Shown in pieces: positions 39,863 to 50,127 of a stretch of 64,000 nucleotides of DNA. Position numbers and translations under genes: made by a program. Origin of the DNA: Geotalea toluenoxydans JCM 15764. GTDB lineage: Bacteria; Desulfobacterota; Desulfuromonadia; Geobacterales; Geobacteraceae. Position 1 is the first letter of the stretch; every line of letters begins with the position of its first letter. Location: NCBI RefSeq assembly GCF_001311985.1, contig NZ_BBCJ01000018.1, positions 24,974 through 88,973 of the forward strand, written 5' to 3'. Under the pieces are notes generated by a model. It saw only the letters and a program-made list of their open reading frames with translations. It ran no database searches and had not been told where the DNA came from.

Positions 39863-42288
39863 CAGCTTTGCCTCCTATATTCATTGATGACAAACCCCAT
39901 CCGCTCCAAGTGGGCGTTCACGGACTGCTCCAACTCGGCGACCCGGCTTGACGCTAATGGCAGCGGCGTCTCATACCGCTCCGCCAATTCCTTCACCCGC
40001 TGGGTCAATGCCTGACTAATACGATCCATTTCGCCATGTATGGCGGCGCTGATGGTAGTAAGCCACTTATCTTCCACCACCAGCGTCTTGATCTCCGTCT
40101 CGATGAGCGTGGGGTATTTCGTATATGCCAGCGCATCCAGTGCGGCCTCAGCTTCCTTCAGGGTTTTCTTGAGGTCTGCCTCCTGTGTGCAAAGGCGCAA
40201 CCACTCCTCCAAAGCAGCCTTCTCCTCAACTATCAACTCTCCACTCTCACCTTTCATCTCTTTCAAGCGTGCGGTGACATTGGCCTTGTTCACCTTGTCC
40301 AGTTCCGAGAAGGCACCTTCCTCGCCGCCATGCTCCTCTTCCATTTCAACCATCTGGGCGGCTACGCTCTCCAGCGTTGCCTCCAGCTCACAGATGGCCG
40401 CCTGCTGCGGGGCAAAGTATCTGGCAACAATCAGCGGCTTCGGTATCAGGTCACACGTCCATCCTTTATCTTTCTCCTTACCCTTTTTGTCCTTCTCAAT
40501 AATGCGGTAAGTCTCGGCCTTCCAGCCATCGGCGGCGATCAGGTAGCAATCGTCCTGCATGGTCGTGGACCAGTAATCCATCAGGTGCTGATAGACGTCG
40601 TATTTATCAATCAGCGGCTTGTCGGTGTAATGGGCAAGCAGATCTTCCGCAAGGTCAACTATGATGTTCTTGGGGTGGTAACCCGCTTGTAGGCTCTTGA
40701 GTGTTTCGGTGCTGCGCTGCTGCCAGTCGGCAAAGAGGGCATTCATGCTGCCAATGAATTTGACAAACTCAGGATGCTCATAGATCGTCGGCTTGATGTC
40801 CTGTTTGGCTACAACCAGGTCAAGATAGCCGGGGCGGTTGGCTTTGAAAAGGGTCTGCCGCAGTTGAGGGCACACATCCCAATACGGCTGCAAGGCATCT
40901 ACATCGGCACAGGGAATACCACCTTTCAGATGTCCTTCGATGTCCTGAATATCTTCGGCCTGCTGGCTGTCAATGTAGCGCGGAATATTGAGGTTGAAGT
41001 CGTTCTTCTCGATCTCTTCGACACTCACCATGCGCGAGTATTTTGGTATATCCAGCCGCTTATTGAAGACATCGACGATCTGGTGGAGGTCGCAGTCGCG
41101 CAAGCGGTTCTTGTTGCCGTCTTTGAGGTAGCCGCTGCTGGCGTCCACCATGAAGATCCCTTTGCGGGTGTGGGCGTTTTCCTTATCGATGACGATGATG
41201 CAGGCCGGAATGCCGGTGCCGTAGAACAGGTTGGCAGGCAGGCCGATGATCCCCTTGATGTAACCCTTGCGGATGAGATTCTTGCGGATATCGGCCTCGG
41301 CATTGCCGCGAAACAATACGCCATGCGGCAGGATGCAGGCGCCTTTCCCGGTGCTCTTCAGCGAACGGACAATGTGCAACAGATAGGCATAATCGCCCTG
41401 CTTGGCAGGCGGAGTTCCGAAATGTTTGAAACGCTCATGCGGATCATTGAGCGGATCAATGCCGGTGCTCCAGCGCTTGTCGCTGAAGGGAGGATTGGCG
41501 ACGACATAATCGAAGGTCTTGAGCTGACCGTCGGCACTCGTAAATAGTGGATTTGCCAGCGTGTTTCCCTGCTTGATTTCCGCAGTTGGATTGTTATGCA
41601 GGATCATATTCATACGAGCCAGACCGGAAGTGGCAGCGTCCTTCTCCTGTCCGTAGAGCGTAACCCTGGCACTGGCTTCGTCTCCCACCTTCAGCAGCAG
41701 CGACCCAGAGCCGCAGGTCGGGTCATAGACGGTGGTGTAATTCGTCGTCTGGGCATCACGAATGCCGATGATCTGCGCCATAATACGGCTGACCTCGGCA
41801 GGGGTATAGAACTGCCCCTTACTCTTGCCGCTTTCGGTGGCAAAGTGGCGCATCAGGTATTCATAGGCATCGCCAAGGATGTCATCGCCCTCGGCACGGT
41901 TCTTACTGAAGTCGAGCGCCTTGTTTTCAAAGATGGCAATCAGGTTGGTGAGACGATCCACCATCTCCTGACCGCTGCCCAGCTTAGTCGGATCATTGAA
42001 ATCCGGCATGTCCGACAGCTTGTTGGCATTGGCCAGCGGCCCGATGATCTTCTTATTGATCTGGTCACCAATGTCGGGCTTACCCTTGAGTGCAACCATG
42101 TCCTTGAACCCAGCGCCTTCAGGAATAGTAATGGGGGCGTAAGGCACACCGGCGTATTTATCACTGACGTATTTGACAAACAGCAGCACCAGTACGTAGT
42201 CCTTATACTGGGAAGCATCCATCCCGCCGCGCAGTTCGTCGCACGATTGCCAGAGGGACGAATAGAGTTCGGATTTCTTTATTGCCAT
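39862..42288 (-). CDS. hsdM: Type I restriction-modification DNA methyltransferase subunit
   Basis: N6-adenine methyltransferase subunit, about 808 aa from ATG 42288 (MAIKKSELY), with AAGGA 6 nt upstream. Motifs: GQFYTPAEVSRIM, SAM-binding DPTCGSGSLLL at about residue 210, and catalytic NPPF in VVANPPFSDKRW. The C-terminal half is longer than a minimal HsdM and includes charged helical coiled-coil segments (about 640-760) of the kind found in the HsdM N12 class with HsdS contacts. Reads as one intact frame. A palindrome with a T-tract lies just upstream (42318-42348). Confidence 0.92.
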   Translation of the reverse strand: MAIKKSELYSSLWQSCDELRGGMDASQYKDYVLVLLFVKYVSDKYAGVPYAPITIPEGAGFKDMVALKGKPDIGDQINKKIIGPLANANKLSDMPDFNDPTKLGSGQEMVDRLTNLIAIFENKALDFSKNRAEGDDILGDAYEYLMRHFATESGKSKGQFYTPAEVSRIMAQIIGIRDAQTTNYTTVYDPTCGSGSLLLKVGDEASARVTLYGQEKDAATSGLARMNMILHNNPTAEIKQGNTLANPLFTSADGQLKTFDYVVANPPFSDKRWSTGIDPLNDPHERFKHFGTPPAKQGDYAYLLHIVRSLKSTGKGACILPHGVLFRGNAEADIRKNLIRKGYIKGIIGLPANLFYGTGIPACIIVIDKENAHTRKGIFMVDASSGYLKDGNKNRLRDCDLHQIVDVFNKRLDIPKYSRMVSVEEIEKNDFNLNIPRYIDSQQAEDIQDIEGHLKGGIPCADVDALQPYWDVCPQLRQTLFKANRPGYLDLVVAKQDIKPTIYEHPEFVKFIGSMNALFADWQQRSTETLKSLQAGYHPKNIIVDLAEDLLAHYTDKPLIDKYDVYQHLMDYWSTTMQDDCYLIAADGWKAETYRIIEKDKKGKEKDKGWTCDLIPKPLIVARYFAPQQAAICELEATLESVAAQMVEMEEEHGGEEGAFSELDKVNKANVTARLKEMKGESGELIVEEKAALEEWLRLCTQEADLKKTLKEAEAALDALAYTKYPTLIETEIKTLVVEDKWLTTISAAIHGEMDRISQALTQRVKELAERYETPLPLASSRVAELEQSVNAHLERMGFVINEYRRQS

Positions 42289-42306
42289 GTGATGTCCTTT
42301 GCGGTG

Positions 42307-42348
42307 CGAATAGAAAAATAGCCACTCTGCATGCAGCAAAGTGGCTAT
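42307..42348 (-). terminator. Terminator-like hairpin upstream of hsdM
   Basis: On the minus strand ATAGCCACT and AGTGGCTAT pair (42318-42326 with 42340-42348) around an inner CTGCATGCAG palindrome and are followed by TTTTTCTATT. It resembles the hairpin at 42537-42595. It could terminate read-through from tRNA-Ser or attenuate hsdM. Confidence 0.6.
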
Positions 42349-42356
42349 GAGTATTA

Positions 42357-42587
42357 TCAGAAATGGCTGGTAGATTCCATAAATTTACGCTGGAATGACC
42401 CTACCCCCCAACCGTTGTGGCAACACCCCACGCTGCTGGTCGAGACAACCTTAGCAATTCTTAGCATCTCATGGGGTTTGCTTCTCTTGGCTCTATAGTA
42501 ATAGATGCCTTTGCGAGCGAACATATGGTGGGCATAAGAAAATAGCCCATGGTGAAGAGGACTCATAATAGGTCTCACTTTCAGCAA
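42357..42587 (-). pseudogene. Possible phage-type integrase N-terminal remnant next to tRNA-Ser
   Basis: A 76-codon open stretch includes MFARKGIYYYRAK, which resembles the extreme N-terminus of phage and island integrases (the R-G-x-Y-Y-x-R beta strand of DUF6538-type domains). The rest of the integrase is missing; the downstream codons look unrelated. It reads away from the tRNA, the usual orientation for an integrase at an attachment site. Identification rests on a short motif only. Confidence 0.35.
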
Positions 42588-42595
42588 GGGCTATA
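42537..42595 (-). terminator. Terminator-like hairpin after tRNA-Ser
   Basis: On the minus strand ATAGCCC ... GGGCTATTTTCTT forms a stem with a long internal region, about 30-90 nt after the tRNA 3' end. Its ends match the second hairpin before hsdM, suggesting a duplicated terminator. Confidence 0.5.
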
Positions 42596-42626
42596 TTTAT
42601 GCAGCTATTTCAGCTACTAAATTTAA

Positions 42627-42640
42627 TGGCGGAGAGGTAG
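42627..42640 (+). repeat. tRNA-Ser 3'-end attachment repeat (proximal copy)
   Basis: TGGCGGAGAGGTAG covers the encoded CCA, the discriminator base and the acceptor strand of tRNA-Ser(CGA). It is identical to 32686-32699. It marks the tRNA-side boundary of the restriction-modification island. Confidence 0.7.
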
Positions 42641-42714
42641 GGATTCGAACCCTAGGTACGTTGCCGTACACCTGATTTCGAGTCAGGCACCATCGACCAC
42701 TCGGACACCTCTCC
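42627..42714 (-). tRNA. tRNA-Ser (anticodon CGA)
   Basis: 88 nt with CCA encoded. Acceptor GGAGAGG pairs with CCTCTCC. The anticodon stem CCTGA / TCAGG encloses the loop CTCGAAA, giving anticodon CGA. The long variable arm GTACG-GCAA-CGTAC is typical of serine tRNA, and the T-arm is TAGGG-TTCGAAT-CCCTA. It lies 9 bp downstream of tadA and serves as the integration site of the neighbouring island. Confidence 0.96.
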
Positions 42715-42723
42715 GTTTGATTG

Positions 42724-43212
42724 CTATTCTCTTTTTTTATTCCGCTTCTTTTCCCGGCGGAGCGCTGCAAAAAAGTTGCTGAGCAGCGCCGCGCATTCGG
42801 CTTCCCTAACCCCTGAAACCAGCGTCACCCGGTGGTTGAGCCGGCTGTCGTCGGACAGGTTGTAAAGGGAACCAGCCGCCCCCCCTTTCGGGTCGTGGCA
42901 ACCGAAAACCACCTTTTCCACCCGCGCCAGCAGGATCGCCCCCATGCACATCAGGCAGGGTTCCAGGGTGACATAGAGCGATGTGCCGAGCAGGCGCCAG
43001 TTGCCGGTTTTTTTTGCCCCCCGCCGGATGGCTATCAGTTCGGCATGGGCCGAGGGGTCCTGCATCCCCTCCCGCAGGTTGTGTCCTCTGGCAATTATTT
43101 TACCATCTCTGACGATAACGGCGCCAATGGGTACCTCGCCGCGGGCGGCGGCCTTTTCAGCCTGGGCGATGGCTTTGCCCATCCAGAAGGCATCATCCCT
43201 CTCTATCGCCAT
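42724..43212 (-). CDS. tadA: tRNA-specific adenosine deaminase
   Basis: Converts A34 to inosine in tRNA-Arg(ACG). About 162 aa from ATG 43212 (MAIERDDAFW); an upstream GTG gives 13 more residues, and neither start has a strong ribosome-binding site. Zinc and catalytic residues are visible: HAELIAI (HAE) at about residue 58 and PCLMCMGAI (PCxxC) at about 88. VPIGAVIV and YNLSDDSRLNHR are family-typical. The C-terminus is Lys/Arg-rich. Confidence 0.93.
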   Translation of the reverse strand: MAIERDDAFWMGKAIAQAEKAAARGEVPIGAVIVRDGKIIARGHNLREGMQDPSAHAELIAIRRGAKKTGNWRLLGTSLYVTLEPCLMCMGAILLARVEKVVFGCHDPKGGAAGSLYNLSDDSRLNHRVTLVSGVREAECAALLSNFFAALRREKKRNKKRE

Positions 43213-43307
43213 TTCTGTTATCGCTCTTTCTGATAAGACGGCCCGTGACACAGGGGAGGAATTGGAGAAAAAACGTCCGGAAAGCTACCATGCATGAAAA
43301 ATAAAAG

Positions 43308-44645
43308 TCAAGCTAAATCGCCCTCTGACTGGTAAAACTCGAACCGGCTGCCACCCTGCTTGGCGCGGTACATGGCCGTGTCGGCGTGTTTCAGCAGACT
43401 TTCCAAATCGGTGCCGTCATCAGGGAAGATACTTATGCCGATACTGACGCCGATCGAACCCTCCTTCCCCTTAAGTTGAAAAGGCACGGAGAGCTCGCCG
43501 ATAATCTTTTTCGCTACAGTTGCGGCATCCTTTCTCTCGCTTATCCGGGAGAGAACGACGGCGAATTCGTCTCCCCCCATACGTGCTACCGTATCGGATT
43601 TGCGCAGACATCCTTTCAGCCTCTCCGCAACTTTCTGCAGCAGCAGGTCGCCCACATCATGCCCTTCCTGGTCATTGATCTGCTTGAATCGATCCAGATC
43701 AAGAAACAGCAGCGCAAAAGCGATGCCGTACCTTTTGCCCTGTTCCAGATTGGTATTGAAGCGGTCGAAAAACAGCGTCCGGTTGGGCAATGAAGTGAGC
43801 ATGTCGTAATGGGCCAACTGTTCCAGGCGGCGCTTGGCCAGGGTGCGTTCGGTGATGTCGCGAAAGATGATTTGCACGGCTGGTTCGCCGTTGAAGGTAA
43901 AGGGAACGCCGGAGACCTCCACATCTATGTCGGCCATGTCGTACCGGATAAACCGTTCCTCGATCCAGGGGACGTTATATCCCGAGTCTTCCATCTGCCT
44001 CAGCTGTGCCTTGAATATTTCCTTGAACTCGGGATGGACAAAGTCGAGCATGGCCATTCCCAGCAGGTCCTTCGCCTCCGGCGCCCCCAAAAGGCTCACA
44101 CCTGCGGGATTGATGAAGACGAATTTCCCGGCGGAGCAGATCACGATCCCGTCGGGAGACAGTTCAACCAGCTTTCTGTATCGCCATTCGCTCTCGTGGA
44201 TGGCGGTAAGCATCTGTTGCCGTTCGGCAACAAGCTGTTGTTTCTGCAATACCTGATCGATAACCAGTGGGAGCAGCTCCAGATAGCCCATCTCCACGTC
44301 TTTGACGATGTAGTCAGTGGCGCCCAGCTTCAGTGCTTCCACAGCTACCTTTTCATTGCCGCTGCCCGTTACCATGATCACCGGTGGATATTTTTTCCGA
44401 GCGGTAAGGATGCGCAGCACATCGATGCCGCCGCACAGGGGCATGTTGTAGTCGACCAGGATCACATCGTATTCCACCTTTTCCGACATGGCCAGCCCCA
44501 GCTCGCCATTCTCCGCCAGATCTATCACGTGCCCCAGCCGCTGCAGGGTCCTCTGGAGCAGCCGGGCCAGCCCGGCGTCATCTTCCATATATAGAATACG
44601 AGCGCCATCGGCTTTGCCGGCAACCGCTCCCACATCGTCGACCAT
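43308..44645 (-). CDS. Response regulator with PAS and GGDEF domains (predicted diguanylate cyclase)
   Basis: A 445-aa protein: receiver domain at about 15-130 (phospho-acceptor Asp in VILVDYNMP), PAS at about 155-275, GGDEF at about 285-440. The active site RMGGDEFAVVL is intact, and an RxxD inhibitory site (RKSD) precedes it by five residues. The specificity residue is Asp (GHDVGDLLL), as in c-di-GMP enzymes; cGAMP-making Hypr GGDEFs have Ser there. It is the last gene of the signalling operon, 17 bp after a histidine kinase. It is a close paralogue of 48770-50127. Confidence 0.9.
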   Translation of the reverse strand: MVDDVGAVAGKADGARILYMEDDAGLARLLQRTLQRLGHVIDLAENGELGLAMSEKVEYDVILVDYNMPLCGGIDVLRILTARKKYPPVIMVTGSGNEKVAVEALKLGATDYIVKDVEMGYLELLPLVIDQVLQKQQLVAERQQMLTAIHESEWRYRKLVELSPDGIVICSAGKFVFINPAGVSLLGAPEAKDLLGMAMLDFVHPEFKEIFKAQLRQMEDSGYNVPWIEERFIRYDMADIDVEVSGVPFTFNGEPAVQIIFRDITERTLAKRRLEQLAHYDMLTSLPNRTLFFDRFNTNLEQGKRYGIAFALLFLDLDRFKQINDQEGHDVGDLLLQKVAERLKGCLRKSDTVARMGGDEFAVVLSRISERKDAATVAKKIIGELSVPFQLKGKEGSIGVSIGISIFPDDGTDLESLLKHADTAMYRAKQGGSRFEFYQSEGDLA

Positions 44646-44662
44646 TGTTCCTCTCCCCTGGT

Positions 44663-45972
44663 TTATCCTCTTCCCATACCGTCTTCTGCCAGTGGCAGGC
44701 TAAAACTGAAGGTGCTCCCCACGCCCAGTTCCGAAGCGCACCAGATCTGGCCGTCGAGTCGCCGTACCAGAGCCTTTACGTAGCAAGCCCCATCCCCTCC
44801 CCCTGAACATCCTGCCTTCCTGCCCGGCGAAAGATGTCGAACACCTTGTTCTGGTCATCAAGGGAAATTCCCCTGCCATTGTCGCGAAAGTTGAAGATGA
44901 ATCCTTCATGTGTCTTTTCCGCCGAGATCTCAAGCCTGCCCGGCCGCTCCGGGTCAAGGTACTTGATTGCGTTATCCAGCAGATTACCTATTATCTGCTC
45001 CAGGGCTACCCTGTCCTGAATGACTTCCGGCAGCGTTCCGACGTTCACCTGGGTATTTTTCTGCTCCAGCTGATGGGTCAGCGTTTTCAGGATACTGTCC
45101 ACCAGCTCGTTGAGATCGACCGGCTCCGGTTTCAACTCGCGGTGCCCAAGGCGGGACAGCTTCAGAACCAGGCCGATCAGGGTATCCATACGGCTAACCG
45201 AAGAGGTGATGAATCCGATCGCCTCAGGGACATCGGTTTCCAGAATCTCGATGAATCTTTTGCCGTCATTGCCGTCTAAATGGCATTCCCCTCTGCTGGT
45301 GATGGAATCCAGCTCCTGCATGCAGGCCTGCAACTCGCCGGTAAAGCCTTTGATATTTACCAAAGGCGCCCGGAGGTCATGGGAAATGATATAGGCAAAG
45401 TTCTTAAGCTCCTCATTGACCTCCTGAAGGTCCTGGGCAAAGTGCTGCAGCCTCTCATCAGCCCGTTTCAACTCATTGAGCGCCTTTTTTGGCATCATCA
45501 ACAGCGAAATGAAAACAGCGGTCCCCAAGACTATACCTATCAGCGCCACCAGACCGACGCGCAGCAAAAGGGGAGCAAGTGAACGGCTGATTTCTATTTT
45601 TCCTACCTCCACCCCCGAATCTTTCAGGGGAAAGGTGCTGCTGACCACCGGGGGGGTCAGCCTGTCGGCGCTTTCCGCCACCAGCTCTCCACCCTTGTCG
45701 AATATCCGCCTCGTCTCGGCGTGCCCTGCCCGTGGCCTTCTTGCCAGGAGCTCATAAAGCCTGGGCGTTTCATATTTCCATAAATCGGGATTACTTCTGA
45801 TGATGGAGGCTATATTCCGGGCGTTTATTTCAGCCTCTGTTTCCAGACCTCCCATCGTATATTTATAGGAAACCAGGAAATAGATGAGGGGCAAAGCAAC
45901 CGTTATTGCAATTGCAACCGTTCCGGCAATGCAGCTGGTAATTCTTATCAATTTGTTGTGTTCAGAACTCAT
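44663..45972 (-). CDS. Membrane sensor histidine kinase
   Basis: About 436 aa. Transmembrane helices at about 12-36 and 132-155 flank a sensor domain of about 95 residues. A HisKA domain follows, with phospho-acceptor His in YIISHDLRAPLVN, then a HATPase with N-box NLLDNAIKYLD, G1 DNGRGIS and G2 GEGMGLA. A frameshift at about 44781 truncates the reading; repaired, the end reads AYVKALVRRLDGQIWCASE with its stop at 44663. It lies between a PstS-like gene and the terminal GGDEF regulator. The FRRAG phrase and overall C-terminal half mirror the kinase at 46813-48773, suggesting duplication. Confidence 0.85.
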
Positions 45973-45997
45973 GGTCGGTACCAGTCAAAATTGGTTT

Positions 45998-46816
45998 TTA
46001 GAGCGGTTGATTGCCGTTTGCTGCAAGAATTTTCCTGCCGGCCGGCGAAGAGAAAAAAGCGGCAAAGTCCTTGGCCGCTTCCGATGAGTTGCCCAGGGTC
46101 ACTATGTAAAACTCCTTCCAGATCGGATAGGCTTCCTTCATCGTCTTGGCCTTGGGCTGCACACCATCGAGGGCTAACACCTTTACCGGCAATTTTTCTG
46201 TCAGAACCTGTGTCTGTGTGGCTCCGCCAAAACTGCCGGGAATTTTCATCACCATGTCGATGCTGTCTTGATCGGTAACGGCAAAATTCATTTCCGGCTG
46301 GCGGATTGCTGACAAAACGGCCTGATCTATACCAGGAGAGAGGCTGCGCAGCAGCTTGGTATCGGAATCGCTTTCCGGCCTCATTACCAGGCGAACCTGC
46401 TTGCCATCCGGCCATTTCTTGATCTTGCCGCCGTATAACTGTTCCACCTCTTTGATGGTTATTGACTCTTTGTTGACTTGCCTATGGGTTATGAAAACAT
46501 ACGGCGATCTGGCATATTTCGTCTCCACGGCGCCCCTGGATTTTTCTTCTGCTTTCAGCGGCCGACCACTGAGGCAATGTCAACTGCCCCCCGATCACCG
46601 CCTTTATCCCTCCCGAACTGCCAAGCTCGGCAATACCTTGATGGACACTCCTTTGTGGATCTTCATGTATGCTTTGGCCAACAGCTTCGCCGAGCCCAGA
46701 GGCCCGCCCGAGCCCCCGACTTTTATCACTGTTTCTGCCGATGCCGCTGTGGATGTCAGAAACCCCGCCACGATCAAACAGACTATGGCCCTTTTGAAAA
46801 TGAAACCTCTTGTCAT
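45998..46816 (-). CDS. PstS-like phosphate/anion substrate-binding protein
   Basis: About 274-aa periplasmic binding protein of the PstS-like family. The start is ATG 46816 (MTRGFIFKRA), with GGAGG 6 nt before it, overlapping the upstream kinase stop. A signal peptide ends at ASAE. The repaired sequence SLGSSGGIKAVIGGAVDIAS carries the Ser/Gly anion-binding pattern of PstS. Three single-base losses are needed within 70 bp: about 46623, the G6 run near 46587-46592, and a GGCC near 46561. No permease or ATPase gene is nearby, and it sits between two histidine kinases, so a sensory role is plausible. Confidence 0.75.
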
Positions 46817-48773
46817 ACTCTGCCTCCCCACGCTGTAGTTAGCCATTCTTCCCCTATGGTGAAAGAAAAAGTACTTCCTGTGCCCACTTCAGAGGAACAC
46901 CATATGCGGCCATGGCATTGTTTTACCAGTGCCCGTACATATGCCAGCCCCATCCCCTCTCCCGTGGATTCCTGTTGGCCGGCACGGCGAAATGGATCGA
47001 ATATCTTGCCAATATCCTCTTCGCTGATGCCGATTCCATTGTCGCGGACATGGAACAGCCAGCCCTCGTCCGAATTCTCCGCACTTACCTCGATCCTGGC
47101 CCTGCGTCCAGGGGCGCGGTACTTGACGGCATTATCCAGAAGTCCGCCCATTATCTCCTCCAGCGCAGCTCTATCCGTTTCCAAATCCGGCAGATCGCCA
47201 ATTATCACCTCAACCTCTGCCCCATCAATGGTTTTCCCCAGCCGTGCCCTTATACCATTCACCAGCTCGCTCACATTCACCGGCTCAACCGTCATCTTGC
47301 GCTGCCCCAGATGGGACAACCTGAGGACGGAGGAAAGCATCCCGTCCATCTTCCGCACAGAATCTGTGATGAAATGCAGGGCCTCCGGTACTTCACTTCT
47401 GACTATTTCCGCCATTCGTACCCCGGCTGCTTCTCCCACATGGGGCATGGCTTCCTCAAGCACCGCGGCCAATTCCTTGAGATTGTCGACCAACTCGCCG
47501 GCAAAGCCCCGAATGTTCACCAGCGGCGTCCTCAGATCATGGGAAATGGTGTAAACGAACCCCCTCAGTTCATCGTTGCTGTCCTTTAGCTCCCGGTTGT
47601 AACGTCTCTGCATTGCCTCCCACTCCTTGCGGCCGGTGATATCATGGGCCACGCAGACCAGGCTTCGCATGCTGTTATCAGGATTCCAGATAATGGAGAT
47701 GGAAAGGGCCACGGGAATTTTTCTGCCGTCCCTGGCGACCAAGGTCCTTTCCTCATCGCTCAGGTAGCCCCGATTGACCAGTTCTTCCAGGGAACAATCG
47801 GGCAATACTTCCTTTAAAGGTCTGCCAACCGGCTCGTCGTCATAACCGAGCATGGCACAGGCGGCACCATTGACTTGCTGTATCGCCCCATCGGGCGAGA
47901 CGACGATGAGTGCGTCCATCATGGAGTGGATGACTTCGCTGAAGTAGTCCTTGCCGGCGATAATCTCATGGGTGGAGCGATGGAGGCTTGGGCCATGCCC
48001 TGGAACGATTCGGCCAGCGCCCCGATTTCATCGTCCGGGCCAATGTGGATGGCCGCTTTCAGATCTCCCTCTCCCATTTTCCGGACAGCGTTTTGCAGGG
48101 TTCGAAGCCGCCTGGAAAAGGAAGCTGAGATGACCATGCCGGACAGAAGGGCAAGGGCGAAAGTGGCGCCGGTAACCATGACGATATTTTGCAGTGCCCC
48201 CTGCATTGTCCGGTAAGTAAACTGTTTGATTTCGGCAAAATCACTGGCATTTTCCCGGGATTCCCGCTCTATCGCCTGCAGAAATTGCCGTTCTGCCTTT
48301 TCGTTCTTCTCCTTCAGTTCGACCAATTGTCTGGCAGGACGGCTCTTTTCCAGAGCGCTGACGATGGCCGCAGCTGTTTCTATCAACGCTTCCCCGCTCT
48401 CATTTATCCTGTCGTGTCCTCGGTCCCGTACACCGTGGTGATGTCTCATCAGATCCTTTTCGTAGCGGCCCAGCGCCTTGTAATAAGAGCTGACCCCCTC
48501 AGCAATCAACTTCTTCTCCTCTGCCAGTTCACCCTGGAATAGTTCTCTGTCGCCCTGCTGCCAGAGAAACCCATACTCAACCGTTGAGGAAACAATTCGC
48601 AAGCCCGCATATTTCAGCTCCTGCAGGGAGCGACCGAGGGGGATTTCATCCTCGGCCTGGCGCTTGAACTCTTCACTGACCGTATTTACGATGCGCATGC
48701 CGAACCAGCCGACCACAGCGGTGAGCAGGGCGACCAGAAAATATCCTGTAAGCAGCTTGCCGCGAATCTTCAT
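46813..48773 (-). CDS. HAMP-PAS sensor histidine kinase
   Basis: About 653 aa. Transmembrane helices at about 8-28 and 198-220 bracket a helical sensor domain of about 170 residues. HAMP (about 220-272), PAS (about 295-400), HisKA (HDLRTPLVNIRGF, about 435) and HATPase (GGLLDNAVKY, DNGIGIS, GEGMGLAY) follow. A frameshift at about 47988 separates the HAMP part from the PAS-kinase part; FQGMAQ joins SLHRSTHEIIAGKDYF after repair. The start overlaps the upstream regulator stop by 4 bp and its own stop overlaps the PstS-like start, so the genes are translationally coupled. Confidence 0.85.
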
Positions 48774-50127
48774 TGGTCCACCGTCAGGGATTGATCGGCA
48801 AAAAGGCAGAACCTGTTGCGCCCGTTTTCCTTGGCCTTGTACATGGCCATATCCGCCTTTTTCAGCAACAACTGCGGATCATCGCTGTCCGCAGGGAAGA
48901 TGCTGATACCAATACTGGCCCCTATCGAACATTCGTGCCCACGCAGGCAAAAGTCAACATCAAGGGCGGCGATGATTTTTTCTGCCACTGTTTCTGCGTC
49001 ACCCTTCCCGGCAATTTTCGACAGGATTATGCAAAACTCATCCCCACCATGCGCGCCACCGTATCCGCATCACGTATGCAACCGGTCATTCTGCCGGCCA
49101 CTTCCCGGAGCAGCATATCCCCCACGTCGTGTCCCAGGTTATCATTAATGGGTTTGAAACGATCCAGATCCACATAAAGGAGGGCGAACATCTGGTTATA
49201 TCGCCTGGCATGGGAGACAGTCTGGCCAAGGCGGTCAAAGAAGAGGATCCGGTTGGGAAGAGAGGTGAGAGGGTCGAAATTGGCCATGTACTGGAGGCGG
49301 TCGTAAGCCTGTTTCCGTTCGCTGATGTCGCGGAATATCAGCTGAAAGGCCGGCTCGTCATTGAAAGTGAAAGGAAGCGTTGTCACCTCCACATCCACCT
49401 CGGTCTGGTCGAGACGCAGAAATTTCTCTTCAATTACAGGGAAGTCCTCCTGCTCCGCCACCAGCAGCCCCAGCCCGGGAAGATGCCGGTCGCGGAAGGC
49501 CGGCTGGATAATTGCTGCCAAGTCCTTTCCGAGAAGCTCTATTTCTTCCCGCGCCCCCAGTATTTCCAATCCGTTGGGGTTGATGAAGACCAGTTTCCCA
49601 TGCTGGTGAATGGCGATACCGTCCGGAGAAAGTTCCACCAGCTTCCGGTATCGCTCCTCGCTCTCCCTGACGGCATGGAGCATCTGTTCACGCTCCCGGA
49701 CCAGCCGTTCCTTCTCCAGCACCTGCTCAATGATCATGGGCAACAGCTCCAGGTAGCCCATTTCCACGTCTTTAACCACGTAATCGTTGGCCCCCAGCTT
49801 CAACGCCTCCACCGCAATCTTTTCGTTGCCGTTCCCGGTTACCATTATCACCGGCGGCAGTCCTCCGGCGGTCATGGCCCTTAAGACCTCCATTCCCCCG
49901 CACACCGGCATATGGTAATCCAGGAGCACCAGGTCGTATCCTCCACCCTCAAGCATTGACATGCCTTGTTCGCCATTATCGACAACGTCCACCACATAGC
50001 CGAGCCGCTGCAGGTTTCGCTGTAAAAGCCGAGCCAGGCCCACATCATCTTCCATATAAAGAATGCGTACTGAGTTTTTCGCCGCCACCAGATCGTCCCT
50101 TTCTGAAAAGGATGCCGTTGTTGTCAC
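48770..50127 (-). CDS. Response regulator with PAS and GGDEF domains (predicted diguanylate cyclase)
   Basis: About 452 aa, paralogue of 43308-44645. Receiver with LVLLDYHMP, PAS at about 160-280, GGDEF at about 290-445. The catalytic motif lies exactly on a frameshift (about 49047-49049): the raw reading gives RMVGMSFA and stop, while adding one G gives RMGGDEFCIILSKI, so the active site is very likely intact. An RxxD site (RDAD) and the c-di-GMP type Asp (GHDVGDMLL) are present. It overlaps the single-domain regulator upstream and the kinase downstream by 4 bp each. Confidence 0.85.

Larger units (their letters stand above)
32686..42640. mobile_element. About 10-kb type I restriction-modification genomic island at tRNA-Ser(CGA)
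   Basis: The segment between the two 14-bp direct repeats carries only defence and accessory genes (hsdM, fic, hsdS, GxxExxY, hsdR, YgjP-like peptidase), several small palindromic repeats, and an integrase-like N-terminal fragment next to the tRNA. Housekeeping genes resume immediately beyond both repeats (tRNA-Ser and tadA on the right, the multiheme cytochrome on the left). No intact integrase remains, so the island is probably immobile now. Confidence 0.65.
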
